From positions 1 to 15,895 of the forward strand of contig JBGQHM010000122.1 in the NCBI GenBank assembly GCA_041497995.1: a DNA stretch of 15,895 nucleotides, read 5' to 3'. Below, piece by piece: positions 1 through 6,252 of this stretch. The notes beneath the pieces are model-generated. The model worked only from the letters and a program-made list of their open reading frames with translations, did not search any database and had not been told where the DNA came from. The translations under genes were made by a program, and so were the position numbers. Each line of letters starts with the position of its first letter. The stretch's first letter is position 1. Source of the stretch: DATKMS01 sp041497995. GTDB lineage: Bacteria; Desulfobacterota; Binatia; HRBIN30.

Positions 1-91
1 CGTCTAGCCGCGTAACCGATCGCTCCAGCGTCGAAGCCTGTAGACTCGCGGGCACGGAGGCCCGCGCCACCGGAGCCTCGCGGGCATTTGG

Positions 92-120
92 TTGCGACCC
101 GACAGCACCGCGGATAGACT
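92..120 (+). promoter_or_regulatory. Candidate promoter for ilvD
   Basis: TTGCGA at 92-97 matches four of six bases of a sigma-70 -35 box. TAGACT at 115-120 matches four of six bases of a -10 box. The spacer is exactly 17 nt. The -10 box ends 6 nt before the ilvD ATG at 127, so transcription would start at or next to the start codon. No Shine-Dalgarno precedes that ATG, which fits a leaderless message. Both boxes are weak matches and could be chance. The rest of 1-126 shows nothing else I can support. Confidence 0.3.
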
Positions 121-126
121 TCGGCC

Positions 127-2001
127 ATGAACCCATATCGCAGTCGGACCACGACCCACGGCCGCAACATGGCCGGCGCGCGGGCGCTGTGGCGCGCCAC
201 CGGCTTGAAGGATGCGGACTTCGAGAAACCGATCATCGCCATCGCCAACAGCTTCACCCAGTTCGTGCCCGGCCACGTGCATCTGCACGACGTCGGACAA
301 CAGGTGAAGCAAGTGATCGATGCCGCCGGTGGCGTCGGCGTCGAGTTCGACACCATCGCCGTCGACGACGGCATCGCCATGGGCCACGGCGGTATGCTGT
401 ACTCGTTGCCCAGCCGCGACCTCATCGCCGACAGCGTCGAGTACATGGTGCAAGCGCACGTTGCGGACGCGCTGCTGTGCATCTCGAACTGCGACAAGAT
501 CACCCCAGGCATGCTGATGGCCGCGATGCGCCTCAACATCCCGACCATCTTCGTCTCCGGCGGCCCGATGGAAGCCGGCAAGGCGGCCGGCACACACGAC
601 GCACAGGGCAAGCCGCTTCCGAAGCTCGACTTGATCGATGCCATGGTTGCGGCTGGCGACGACAAGATCAGTGACGAGACCTTGCTCGAAGTCGAGCGTT
701 CGGCGTGTCCAACCTGCGGCTCCTGTTCCGGCATGTTTACGGCCAACAGCATGAACTGCCTCAATGAGGCGCTCGGCCTCGCACTGCCGGGCAATGGCAC
801 GCTGCTGGCCACGCATAAGGCGCGCTGGCAGATCTTCGAGGCTGCAGGACGCCGCATCGTCGAGCTGGCACGGCGACACTACGTCGATGGCGACGCTAGT
901 GTGCTGCCGCGCAGCATCGGTACGTTCGCAGCGTTCGAGAACGCGATGACCCTCGACATCGCCATGGGCGGATCGACCAACACCGTGCTGCACATCCTCG
1001 CCATTGCGCACGAGGCCGGCGTGCCGTTCACGATGCGCGATATCGATCGGCTGTCGCACCGGGTGCCGAATCTTTGCAAGGTCGCGCCCTCGTCGGCCGC
1101 GTATCACGTCGAAGACGTCAACCGCGCCGGCGGCATCTTCACAATCCTTGGTGCGCTCGATCGTGCCGGGTTGTTCCATCGCGAGGTGCCCACGGTCCAC
1201 GCGAAAACCATGGGCGAAGCCGTCGATCAAAACGATGTCCGCCGTCCGACCGCTACAGCCGCCGCGCGTCAACGCAGTCTCGCGGCGCCTGGCGGTGTCC
1301 CGACCAATGTCGGATTCTCGCAGGACAAGTACTACGTCGAGCTCGATACCGACGCGGCGGGCGGCTGCATTCGTGAGATCGAGCACGCTTACAGCAAGGA
1401 CGGTGGGCTCGCGGTGCTCCATGGCAACATCGCCGAGGACGGTTGCATCGTGAAGACCGCCGGGGTCGACGAGTCGATCTGGCACTTCGAAGGGCCGGCG
1501 CGCATCTTCCACTCGCAAGACGATGCGTGCAACGCCATCCTCAATGATCGCATCAAGGCCGGTGACGTCGTCGTCATCCGCTTCGAGGGGCCGAAGGGCG
1601 GCCCCGGCATGCAGGAGATGCTCTACCCAACCTCGTACATCAAGTCGAAGGGCCTCGGGAAAGTCTGCGCGCTGATCACGGACGGCCGCTTCAGCGGCGG
1701 GACGTCGGGGCTCAGCATCGGTCACATCTCACCCGAAGCAGCCGATGGTGGTGCCATCGCTCTCATCGAGGAAGGCGATCGCATCCGCATCGACATCCCG
1801 AACCGGCGCCTCGATCTGGTCGTCGATGCGCCAGAGCTCAAGCGTCGGCGGCTCGACATGTTGGCGCGGGGCGCCGATGCGTGGAAGCCAGTCGGGCGCA
1901 AACGGGAGGTGTCGCTGGCTCTGCAGGCGTATGCTTTCCTGACCACCAGCGCATCCCGCGGCGCCGTGCGCGACCTCGAGCAGCACCGCCACGCCAAGTA
2001 G
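127..2001 (+). CDS. ilvD: Dihydroxy-acid dehydratase
   Basis: This cytoplasmic enzyme dehydrates 2,3-dihydroxy-isovalerate and 2,3-dihydroxy-3-methylvalerate to the 2-keto acids, the third common step of valine and isoleucine synthesis. At 624 aa it is full length (the E. coli enzyme is about 616 aa). The IlvD/Edd signatures are present: RTTTHGRNMAG near residues 7-17, VDDGIAMGHGGM at 79-90, SNCDKITPGM at 120-129 with cluster cysteine C122, CPTCGSCSGMF at 194-204, and a C-terminal DGRFSGGTSGLSIGHISPEAA. The SFTQFVPGH segment (42-50) has no cysteine where [2Fe-2S] dehydratases carry one, so it belongs with the E. coli-like class, which has an oxygen-labile [4Fe-4S] cluster. No other ilv gene is nearby. 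The start is set by the family N-terminus; there is no clear ribosome-binding site. Confidence 0.97.
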   Translation: MNPYRSRTTTHGRNMAGARALWRATGLKDADFEKPIIAIANSFTQFVPGHVHLHDVGQQVKQVIDAAGGVGVEFDTIAVDDGIAMGHGGMLYSLPSRDLIADSVEYMVQAHVADALLCISNCDKITPGMLMAAMRLNIPTIFVSGGPMEAGKAAGTHDAQGKPLPKLDLIDAMVAAGDDKISDETLLEVERSACPTCGSCSGMFTANSMNCLNEALGLALPGNGTLLATHKARWQIFEAAGRRIVELARRHYVDGDASVLPRSIGTFAAFENAMTLDIAMGGSTNTVLHILAIAHEAGVPFTMRDIDRLSHRVPNLCKVAPSSAAYHVEDVNRAGGIFTILGALDRAGLFHREVPTVHAKTMGEAVDQNDVRRPTATAAARQRSLAAPGGVPTNVGFSQDKYYVELDTDAAGGCIREIEHAYSKDGGLAVLHGNIAEDGCIVKTAGVDESIWHFEGPARIFHSQDDACNAILNDRIKAGDVVVIRFEGPKGGPGMQEMLYPTSYIKSKGLGKVCALITDGRFSGGTSGLSIGHISPEAADGGAIALIEEGDRIRIDIPNRRLDLVVDAPELKRRRLDMLARGADAWKPVGRKREVSLALQAYAFLTTSASRGAVRDLEQHRHAK

Positions 2002-2079
2002 CGTGCCGGCGGCGCGCCTTGTGCCAGCCCGGTTGGTGAACTAAGACGCGAGCAGCAGATCTCGAACAGGAGTACCGCC

Positions 2080-2490
2080 ATGCTGCGCAAGATCCATCAC
2101 GTCGGCATCGTCGTTCGTAACCTGGACGACGCGTACAGGTTCTACCGTGACACGCTCGGGTTGCACGTCCACAAAGAGGCCGTGGTCGAAGACCAAGGCG
2201 TCAGAGCCGCGCTGCTCACGATTGGGAACAGCGAGATCGAGTTGCTCGAACCGATCAACGAGAACGGCGGTGTCGCCAAGTTCCTCGAACGCCGCGGCGA
2301 GGGACTACATCACATCTGCTTCGAGACCGACAACGTCGCTGCCGAGCTGGCCGCGACCAAAGCCAAAGGTATCGCACTGATCGATCAAGCGCCGCGCAAG
2401 GGACTGGCGGGGATGATCTGCTTCCTCCATCCCAAGGCGAACAACGGGGTGCTGATCGAGTACGCGGAAGTCGTGGCTGGTGATTCGTGA
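2080..2490 (+). CDS. mce: Methylmalonyl-CoA epimerase (VOC superfamily)
   Basis: It interconverts (2R)- and (2S)-methylmalonyl-CoA, linking propionyl-CoA carboxylation to methylmalonyl-CoA mutase. The 136-aa length is typical of the bacterial family. It has the paired beta-alpha-beta-beta-beta modules of the VOC fold. Expected metal ligands are visible: H7 in KIHHVGIVV, E54 in SEIELLEP, H77/H78 in GEGLHHICFE, and E127 in GVLIEYAE. The QGVRAALL stretch after residue 39 and the FLHPK segment near 115-119 are also typical. AGGAG lies 8 nt before the ATG. A second VOC gene begins 12 bp after the stop and is probably co-transcribed. No mutase or propionyl-CoA carboxylase gene is in the window, so the pathway assignment rests on the family alone. 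Confidence 0.9.
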   Translation: MLRKIHHVGIVVRNLDDAYRFYRDTLGLHVHKEAVVEDQGVRAALLTIGNSEIELLEPINENGGVAKFLERRGEGLHHICFETDNVAAELAATKAKGIALIDQAPRKGLAGMICFLHPKANNGVLIEYAEVVAGDS

Positions 2491-2502
2491 CGCGGAGGAC
2501 CA

Positions 2503-2913
2503 ATGGCACTAGCGAAGAAGATTGATCACGTCGCGATCGCGGTGAAGGACCTCGATGCGGCGGTGCAGACATTTTCGAGCAACTTCGACTTTCCGGTGAC
2601 GCGCCGCGCCGACGTCCCCTCAATCGGCATCGCGCTGGCGCTGCTCAGAATCGGTGACGCCGATCTGGAGCTCTTCCAGCCGACGGCAGCAGACAACCCA
2701 CCCGCCAAATTCCTCGCCGAGCGCGGCGAGGGCATGTATGTCCTGTCGCTGGAAACCGAGAACCTCGATGCAGCGCTGCAAGCCCTGAGTGCCAAGGGCA
2801 TCCGAGTCGGCCAGGTGACGCCGTCCTCGGACGGCAAGGGGCGCTTGGCCTACATCAGCCCGAAGGCAACGCACGGTGTGTTGCTGCAGTTGATCGAGCA
2901 TCCGAAGCAGTGA
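2503..2913 (+). CDS. Diverged epimerase-like VOC protein, metal site altered
   Basis: This second 136-aa VOC-fold protein lies 12 bp after the epimerase gene, has the same length, and is plainly a paralogue (KIDHVAIAVKDLD, DLELFQP, KFLAERGEGM, SAKGI, ISPKATHGVLL). GGAGG precedes its ATG by 4 nt. Two of the four metal-ligand positions have changed: the GLHH of the epimerase is GMYV here (77-80), and the late glutamate of GVLIE is Q129 in GVLLQ. H9 and E56 remain. A normal methylmalonyl-CoA epimerase active site is therefore unlikely. It may act on another acyl-CoA, pair with the first protein, or bind a ligand without catalysis. Automated annotation would probably call it an epimerase; I would not transfer that function. 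Confidence 0.85.
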   Translation: MALAKKIDHVAIAVKDLDAAVQTFSSNFDFPVTRRADVPSIGIALALLRIGDADLELFQPTAADNPPAKFLAERGEGMYVLSLETENLDAALQALSAKGIRVGQVTPSSDGKGRLAYISPKATHGVLLQLIEHPKQ

Positions 2914-2955
2914 TCAGTTATCAGCAGACGTAGGCAGGACACATGAGACACAAAG

Positions 2956-3705
2956 ATGGGTAAGCTGGACGGGAAGATTGCGTTGATTACCGGATCGTCG
3001 CGCGGCATTGGGCGTGGCATTGCGTTGGAGTTTGCGCGTGAAGGCGCGCAAATCGTGGTGAACTACCGCCGCAACGCGGCCGCCGCCGACGCGACGGTGT
3101 ATGCCATCCAAGAGCTCGGGGGCAGCGCCATCGCGGTGCAAGCCGACGTCAGCGAATGGGGCGCCGTGCAAGCCATGGTCGAGCAGGCGCTACGGCACTT
3201 CGGCCATCTCGACATCGTGGTCGCCAATTCGGGCGTTGCTTCCCGCGTCGCACCGGTGTGGGATTTCGACGTCGATCACTGGCACAAGGTGATCAACGTC
3301 AATCTGCACGGTGTCTTCTACACCTGCCGCGCGAGCGTCGGGCACCTCGTCGAGCGCAAGCGCGGCAACGTCATCCTGATCTCCTCGATCGGCGCCGACG
3401 CCTGCGCCCCGATGGGCGCGCCGTACTACGTCGCCAAAGCCGGCGTCAACGCGCTCACCAAGTCGCTGGCGAAGGAATGCGCGCCGGCCGGTGTGCGCGT
3501 GAACTGTATCGCCCCCGGGCTGATCGCGACCGACATGGGCGATCGTATGATGAAGTTCTACGGCGACGCCCTGCTCGCCGGCATCCCGCTCGGACGTGCC
3601 GGGCAGCCCGAGGACATCGGCAAGGCCGCGGTGTACCTCGCCAGCGACGATGCCAGCTTCGTCACCGGCAAGATCCTGCGCGTCGACGGCGGCGCGTGGA
3701 TGTGA
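2956..3705 (+). CDS. SDR family NAD(P)-dependent oxidoreductase (FabG-like)
   Basis: A classical short-chain dehydrogenase of 249 aa. The Rossmann motif TGSSRGIG is at 12-19, an NSG variant of the NNAG motif at 91-93, an INVNLHG segment near 113-119, and the catalytic set S144, Y157 and K161 (YYVAK). The C-terminal VTGKILRVDGG is typical. It should reduce a keto group or oxidise a hydroxyl on a small molecule or acyl thioester; the substrate cannot be read from the sequence. FabG-like annotation is common for this class, but no fatty-acid genes adjoin. It follows the two VOC genes by 42 bp on the same strand. A six-codon ORF with its own AGGA (ATG at 2943, TAA ending 2963) overlaps the start, and no clear ribosome-binding site sits directly before 2956, so translation may be coupled. 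Confidence 0.92.
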   Translation: MGKLDGKIALITGSSRGIGRGIALEFAREGAQIVVNYRRNAAAADATVYAIQELGGSAIAVQADVSEWGAVQAMVEQALRHFGHLDIVVANSGVASRVAPVWDFDVDHWHKVINVNLHGVFYTCRASVGHLVERKRGNVILISSIGADACAPMGAPYYVAKAGVNALTKSLAKECAPAGVRVNCIAPGLIATDMGDRMMKFYGDALLAGIPLGRAGQPEDIGKAAVYLASDDASFVTGKILRVDGGAWM

Positions 3706-3721
3706 GGCGAAGCCGTCAGCA

Positions 3722-3775
3722 CTCAGCCGTCAGCAATCAGCCAGAGGGGAAATCCGACCTGAGCTGATGGCTGAG
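3722..3775. repeat. REP-like imperfect inverted repeat
   Basis: CTCAGCCGTCAGC at 3722-3734 pairs with GCTGATGGCTGAG at 3763-3775 over 13 positions, with one G-T wobble and a 28-nt loop. Partial direct copies of the same unit (AGCCGTCAGCA, AATCAGCC) lie between 3711 and 3741. It fills the 79-bp gap between the SDR and YjbQ genes. It may be a small dispersed repeat or an mRNA-stabilising hairpin. It lacks the T-tract of an intrinsic terminator on either strand. Confidence 0.5.
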
Positions 3776-3784
3776 AGCTAGTCC

Positions 3785-4180
3785 ATGCAGTCTGAATTTC
3801 ATATCCGCAGCCACCGCAAGCACGAGATGCTCGACATCACGGGCCAGGTTGCGGACATCGTGCGCACAGCGAATCTTCCCGAGGCGATCTGCTCCGTCTA
3901 CGTCGCGCACGCGACGGCCGCGATCGTCATCAACGAGAACGACGACCCCAACGTCTGCGAGGATGTTCTCGACGCGCTCGCCAAGCTCATCCCCGCCGGC
4001 GTGTGGCGGCACGATCGCGTTGACGGCAACGCCGACGCACACATCAAGTCGGCGATCCTCGGACCCGGCGAGACCATCCCGGTGCGCGATGGCCAGCTCG
4101 TCCTCGGCACGTGGCAGGCCATCATGCTCGTCGAGCTCGACGGCCCGCGCGATCGGCGCGTGATCGTCACCCTCCGCTGA
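3785..4180 (+). CDS. yjbQ: YjbQ family protein (UPF0047)
   Basis: This 131-aa protein matches the YjbQ/UPF0047 family over its whole length. The diagnostic conserved pieces appear in order: HATAAIVINENDDP at 42-55, H76 in WRHDR, GNADAHIKSAILG at 81-93, IPVRDGQLVLGTWQAI at 98-113, and ELDGPRDRRV at 117-126. The invariant histidines and acidic residues of the family's likely metal site are kept. Family members form compact trimers, and some show a weak secondary thiamine-phosphate synthase activity; the physiological role is not settled. The start has only a poor ribosome-binding site. It may share a transcript with the SDR upstream, although a repeat separates them. Confidence 0.9.
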   Translation: MQSEFHIRSHRKHEMLDITGQVADIVRTANLPEAICSVYVAHATAAIVINENDDPNVCEDVLDALAKLIPAGVWRHDRVDGNADAHIKSAILGPGETIPVRDGQLVLGTWQAIMLVELDGPRDRRVIVTLR

Positions 4181-4274
4181 CGCCGGGCGGAGAGTGCTTG
4201 ACTCACGCACGTCTGTTCACATAGCTCCTACGACGCCGAAGCGGAGTACGCCTGATGTCGAGGAAGGAGTGTTC

Positions 4275-5375
4275 ATGAAGTTTGCCCTGTTCTACGAGAT
4301 CCCCGTCGCCAAGCCATGGGACCCGCGCAGCGAGTACTGGGCCTACCAGCACACGCTGGAGCAGGCGATCCTCGGCGACCAGCTTGGTTTCCACAGCGTG
4401 TGGACGGTCGAGCATCACTTCCTCGAAGAGTTCTCGCACTGCTCCAACCCGGAGATTCTCTACGGCGCGATTGCGGCGCGCACGAAGAACATCCGCATCG
4501 GCTATGGTGTCCGCCTCCTGCCCAGCCCGTACAACCACCCGATCCGTACCGCGGAGTCGGTGGCGGTGTTGGATCTGCTCAGCAACGGGCGGGTCGAGTT
4601 CGGCACCGGCCGTTCGTCCACGCGGGTCGAGCTGGAGGGCTTCGACGTCAATCCCCATGCGACACGGGAGATGTGGTCGGAAGCGCTGCGCCACATCGTC
4701 GGCGCATGGACGAACGAGGAGTATCAGGCCGACGGGAAATACTGGCACATGGGCGGTCCGCGTCGCGTGCAGCCCAAGCCACTGCAGAAGCCGCATCCGC
4801 CGCTGTGGGGTGCGACCAGCAGTCCGGACGGCCACAAGGAGATCGGCCGCCACGGGCTCGGCTTGTGTTCGTTCACTGTCGGCGTGCCGCCCGAAGACCT
4901 CAGCGACCGCCTGGCGCTATACCGCGAAGGCCTTGCTGAGTGCACCACACCCGTCGGCAAGTTCAAGAACGAGCAGGCTGCTACCTTCACGATGGTGCAC
5001 TGTGCGGCAACCAACGCCGCGGCGTTCGCCGACGCCGAGGAATCGTTTCCGTGGTACGTGCGCACCGCCGTCAAACGCATAGGTGAGCTCGCCGACTGGA
5101 TGGCTGGCAAGGACATGGGCACGTACGCCTACGCCGAGCAGCTCAAGGCCGTCGTCGACAGTGGCGGGATGGAACACCTGACCTTCGATTTCCTCAAGGA
5201 CAGCGGCTCGGCCGTCGTCGGCGATCCCGACCGATGCATTGAGATCGCCAAACGTTATGAGGCCGCCGGCTGCGACCTGCTGCTGTGCCTGGTCAATCCG
5301 TACAAGATCCCGCATGAGAAGGTCATGCAATCGATCGAGCTGATGGGAAAGTACGTCCTTCCCGCGTTCAAGTAG
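4275..5375 (+). CDS. LLM-class flavin-dependent oxidoreductase
   Basis: A luciferase-like monooxygenase-fold protein of 366 aa, expected to use FMNH2 or F420H2 for oxidation or monooxygenation of a small organic compound. Family features include the N-terminal strand KFALFYEIP, the SVWTVEHHF segment at 41-49, the RIGYGVRLLPSPYNHPIR stretch at 74-91, LLSNGRVEFGTGRSS at 101-115 in the flavin phosphate-binding region, and PHPPLWGATSSP at 173-184. The start at 4275 is preferred because AAGGAGTG lies about 7 nt upstream and the protein then begins with the family's first strand; the frame stays open to 4194 but that extension is not family-like. The relic amidohydrolase directly downstream suggests a former catabolic pair. 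Substrate and cofactor are not identifiable. Confidence 0.9.
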   Translation: MKFALFYEIPVAKPWDPRSEYWAYQHTLEQAILGDQLGFHSVWTVEHHFLEEFSHCSNPEILYGAIAARTKNIRIGYGVRLLPSPYNHPIRTAESVAVLDLLSNGRVEFGTGRSSTRVELEGFDVNPHATREMWSEALRHIVGAWTNEEYQADGKYWHMGGPRRVQPKPLQKPHPPLWGATSSPDGHKEIGRHGLGLCSFTVGVPPEDLSDRLALYREGLAECTTPVGKFKNEQAATFTMVHCAATNAAAFADAEESFPWYVRTAVKRIGELADWMAGKDMGTYAYAEQLKAVVDSGGMEHLTFDFLKDSGSAVVGDPDRCIEIAKRYEAAGCDLLLCLVNPYKIPHEKVMQSIELMGKYVLPAFK

Positions 5376-5376
5376 A

Positions 5377-5764
5377 CTGCCGCAGCAGGCCGGCGTGACC
5401 GATCCGATCGTGATGTCCGGCTCCAGCGACGGCGGCGCGCACCACGCGTCTGCTCACCGAATGGGTGCCCGACCCGCTCAGTCTCGAGCACGCGATTTCG
5501 CGCCTCACGCTCATGCCGGCTACGGTCCACGGGCTCGCCGATCGCGGTGTCATCCGCGAAGGTGCCTTCGCCGATCTCGTGCTGCTCGATCGGGCCCGCC
5601 TCGCCTGTGGCACCGCGCACTTGGTGCGCGACTTTCCTGCCGACAGCGAACGATACGTCATCGATGCCGACGGCTACGTAGCAGTGCTGGTGAACGGCGA
5701 GGTGGTCATGGAGGGAGGGCAGCACCCGGGGCGACTGCCGGGACACGTGCTGCGCGGTGGGTGA
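5377..5764 (+). pseudogene. C-terminal relic of an N-acyl-D-amino-acid deacylase-type amidohydrolase
   Basis: Two frames together spell the end of an amidohydrolase. From about 5395 one frame reads TDPIVMSGSSDGGAH, which carries the metal-binding SDGGAH motif of the D-aminoacylase group. From about 5447 the next frame continues with TRLLTEWVPDPLSLEHAISRL, then DRGVIREGAFADLVLLD and DGYVAVLVNGEVV, ending at a TGA at 5762-5764. In intact relatives more residues separate SDGGAH from LLTEWV, so there is an internal deletion as well as a frame change. The catalytic N-terminal two-thirds is missing; the preceding LLM gene ends at 5375. No start codon with a ribosome-binding site serves the second frame. 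It is almost certainly non-functional. It ends 3 bp from the convergent receiver gene, with no terminator between. Confidence 0.82.
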
Positions 5765-5767
5765 CTG

Positions 5768-6166
5768 CTAAGGAGTGCACCGGCGCGTGTCGGTCAGAGC
5801 CTGCGCAACCAACTCCTCGAGCGCTTCGAACGGGAAGGGTTTCGTCAGGTAGCCGTAGGCCCCGAGACGCTGCGCCTCGGCTGCGCTGCACAACTCGCTG
5901 AAGGCGGTCATCACGATCACGGCGACGGCATTGCCACACTCCGCTTTGATCTTCTTGAGCACGGCGAATCCATCTTCGTCGGGAAGACGCAAGTCGAGAA
6001 AAACGACCCTGGGCCGGCGCGCGGAAAACTGCGCCAGGCCTTCGGCTGCTGTGGCGGCAACCGCTACGTCGTAACCCGCTGTCCGGAGAGTTTCCTCCAT
6101 CGCCCACCGAATCATCGGTTCATCATCGATGATGAGCACGATTGCGGGGGGTGTTTGATTTGCCAT
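5768..6166 (-). CDS. Stand-alone response-regulator receiver domain
   Basis: A 132-aa CheY-like protein made of one receiver domain and no output domain. The phosphorylation site is complete: acidic pair D14/D15, phospho-acceptor D58 in VVFLDLRLPDEDG, T87 in VIVMTAF, and K109 in YLTKPF. By hand alignment about 75 of 117 positions match the receiver of the NtrC-type regulator at 9453-10868, including the unusual IRW.ME.TLR.AGY segment, so the two arose by duplication. It could accept phosphate from the same haem-containing kinase, acting as a phosphate sink or signalling to a partner protein. It follows the cytochrome gene by 86 bp, beyond a strong hairpin, with only a weak ribosome-binding site. 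It may be a truncated full-length regulator, but its length suits a functional single-domain protein. Confidence 0.9.
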   Translation of the reverse strand: MANQTPPAIVLIIDDEPMIRWAMEETLRTAGYDVAVAATAAEGLAQFSARRPRVVFLDLRLPDEDGFAVLKKIKAECGNAVAVIVMTAFSELCSAAEAQRLGAYGYLTKPFPFEALEELVAQALTDTRRCTP

Positions 6167-6181
6167 TGCTGCCTACCGCAA

Positions 6182-6216
6182 CGGCGGGCGGCCCTTTCGA
6201 TTGGGGCCGCCCGCCG
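6182..6216 (-). terminator. Strong hairpin after the cytochrome gene
   Basis: A perfect 13-bp G+C-only stem (6182-6194 with 6204-6216) encloses a 9-nt loop, 36 nt past the cytochrome stop codon. Read on the minus strand it has no run of T after the stem, so it is not a classical intrinsic terminator. It lies 16 nt before the receiver start codon. It could stabilise the cytochrome message, reduce read-through, or hinder initiation of the receiver gene. Confidence 0.6.
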
Positions 6217-6252
6217 CTGCCGAGCGAGGCTCGGTGGAAGGTGGAGGGGGAC

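Noticed and set aside
4..1725. 573-residue open frame antisense to ilvD
   Set aside because: It is a high-GC shadow of ilvD with no recognisable domain, and the sense frame is an unmistakable full-length enzyme.
4194..4274. N-terminal extension of the LLM oxidoreductase
   Set aside because: The ATG at 4275 has AAGGAGTG upstream and starts directly at the first conserved strand; the 27 extra residues are not family-like.
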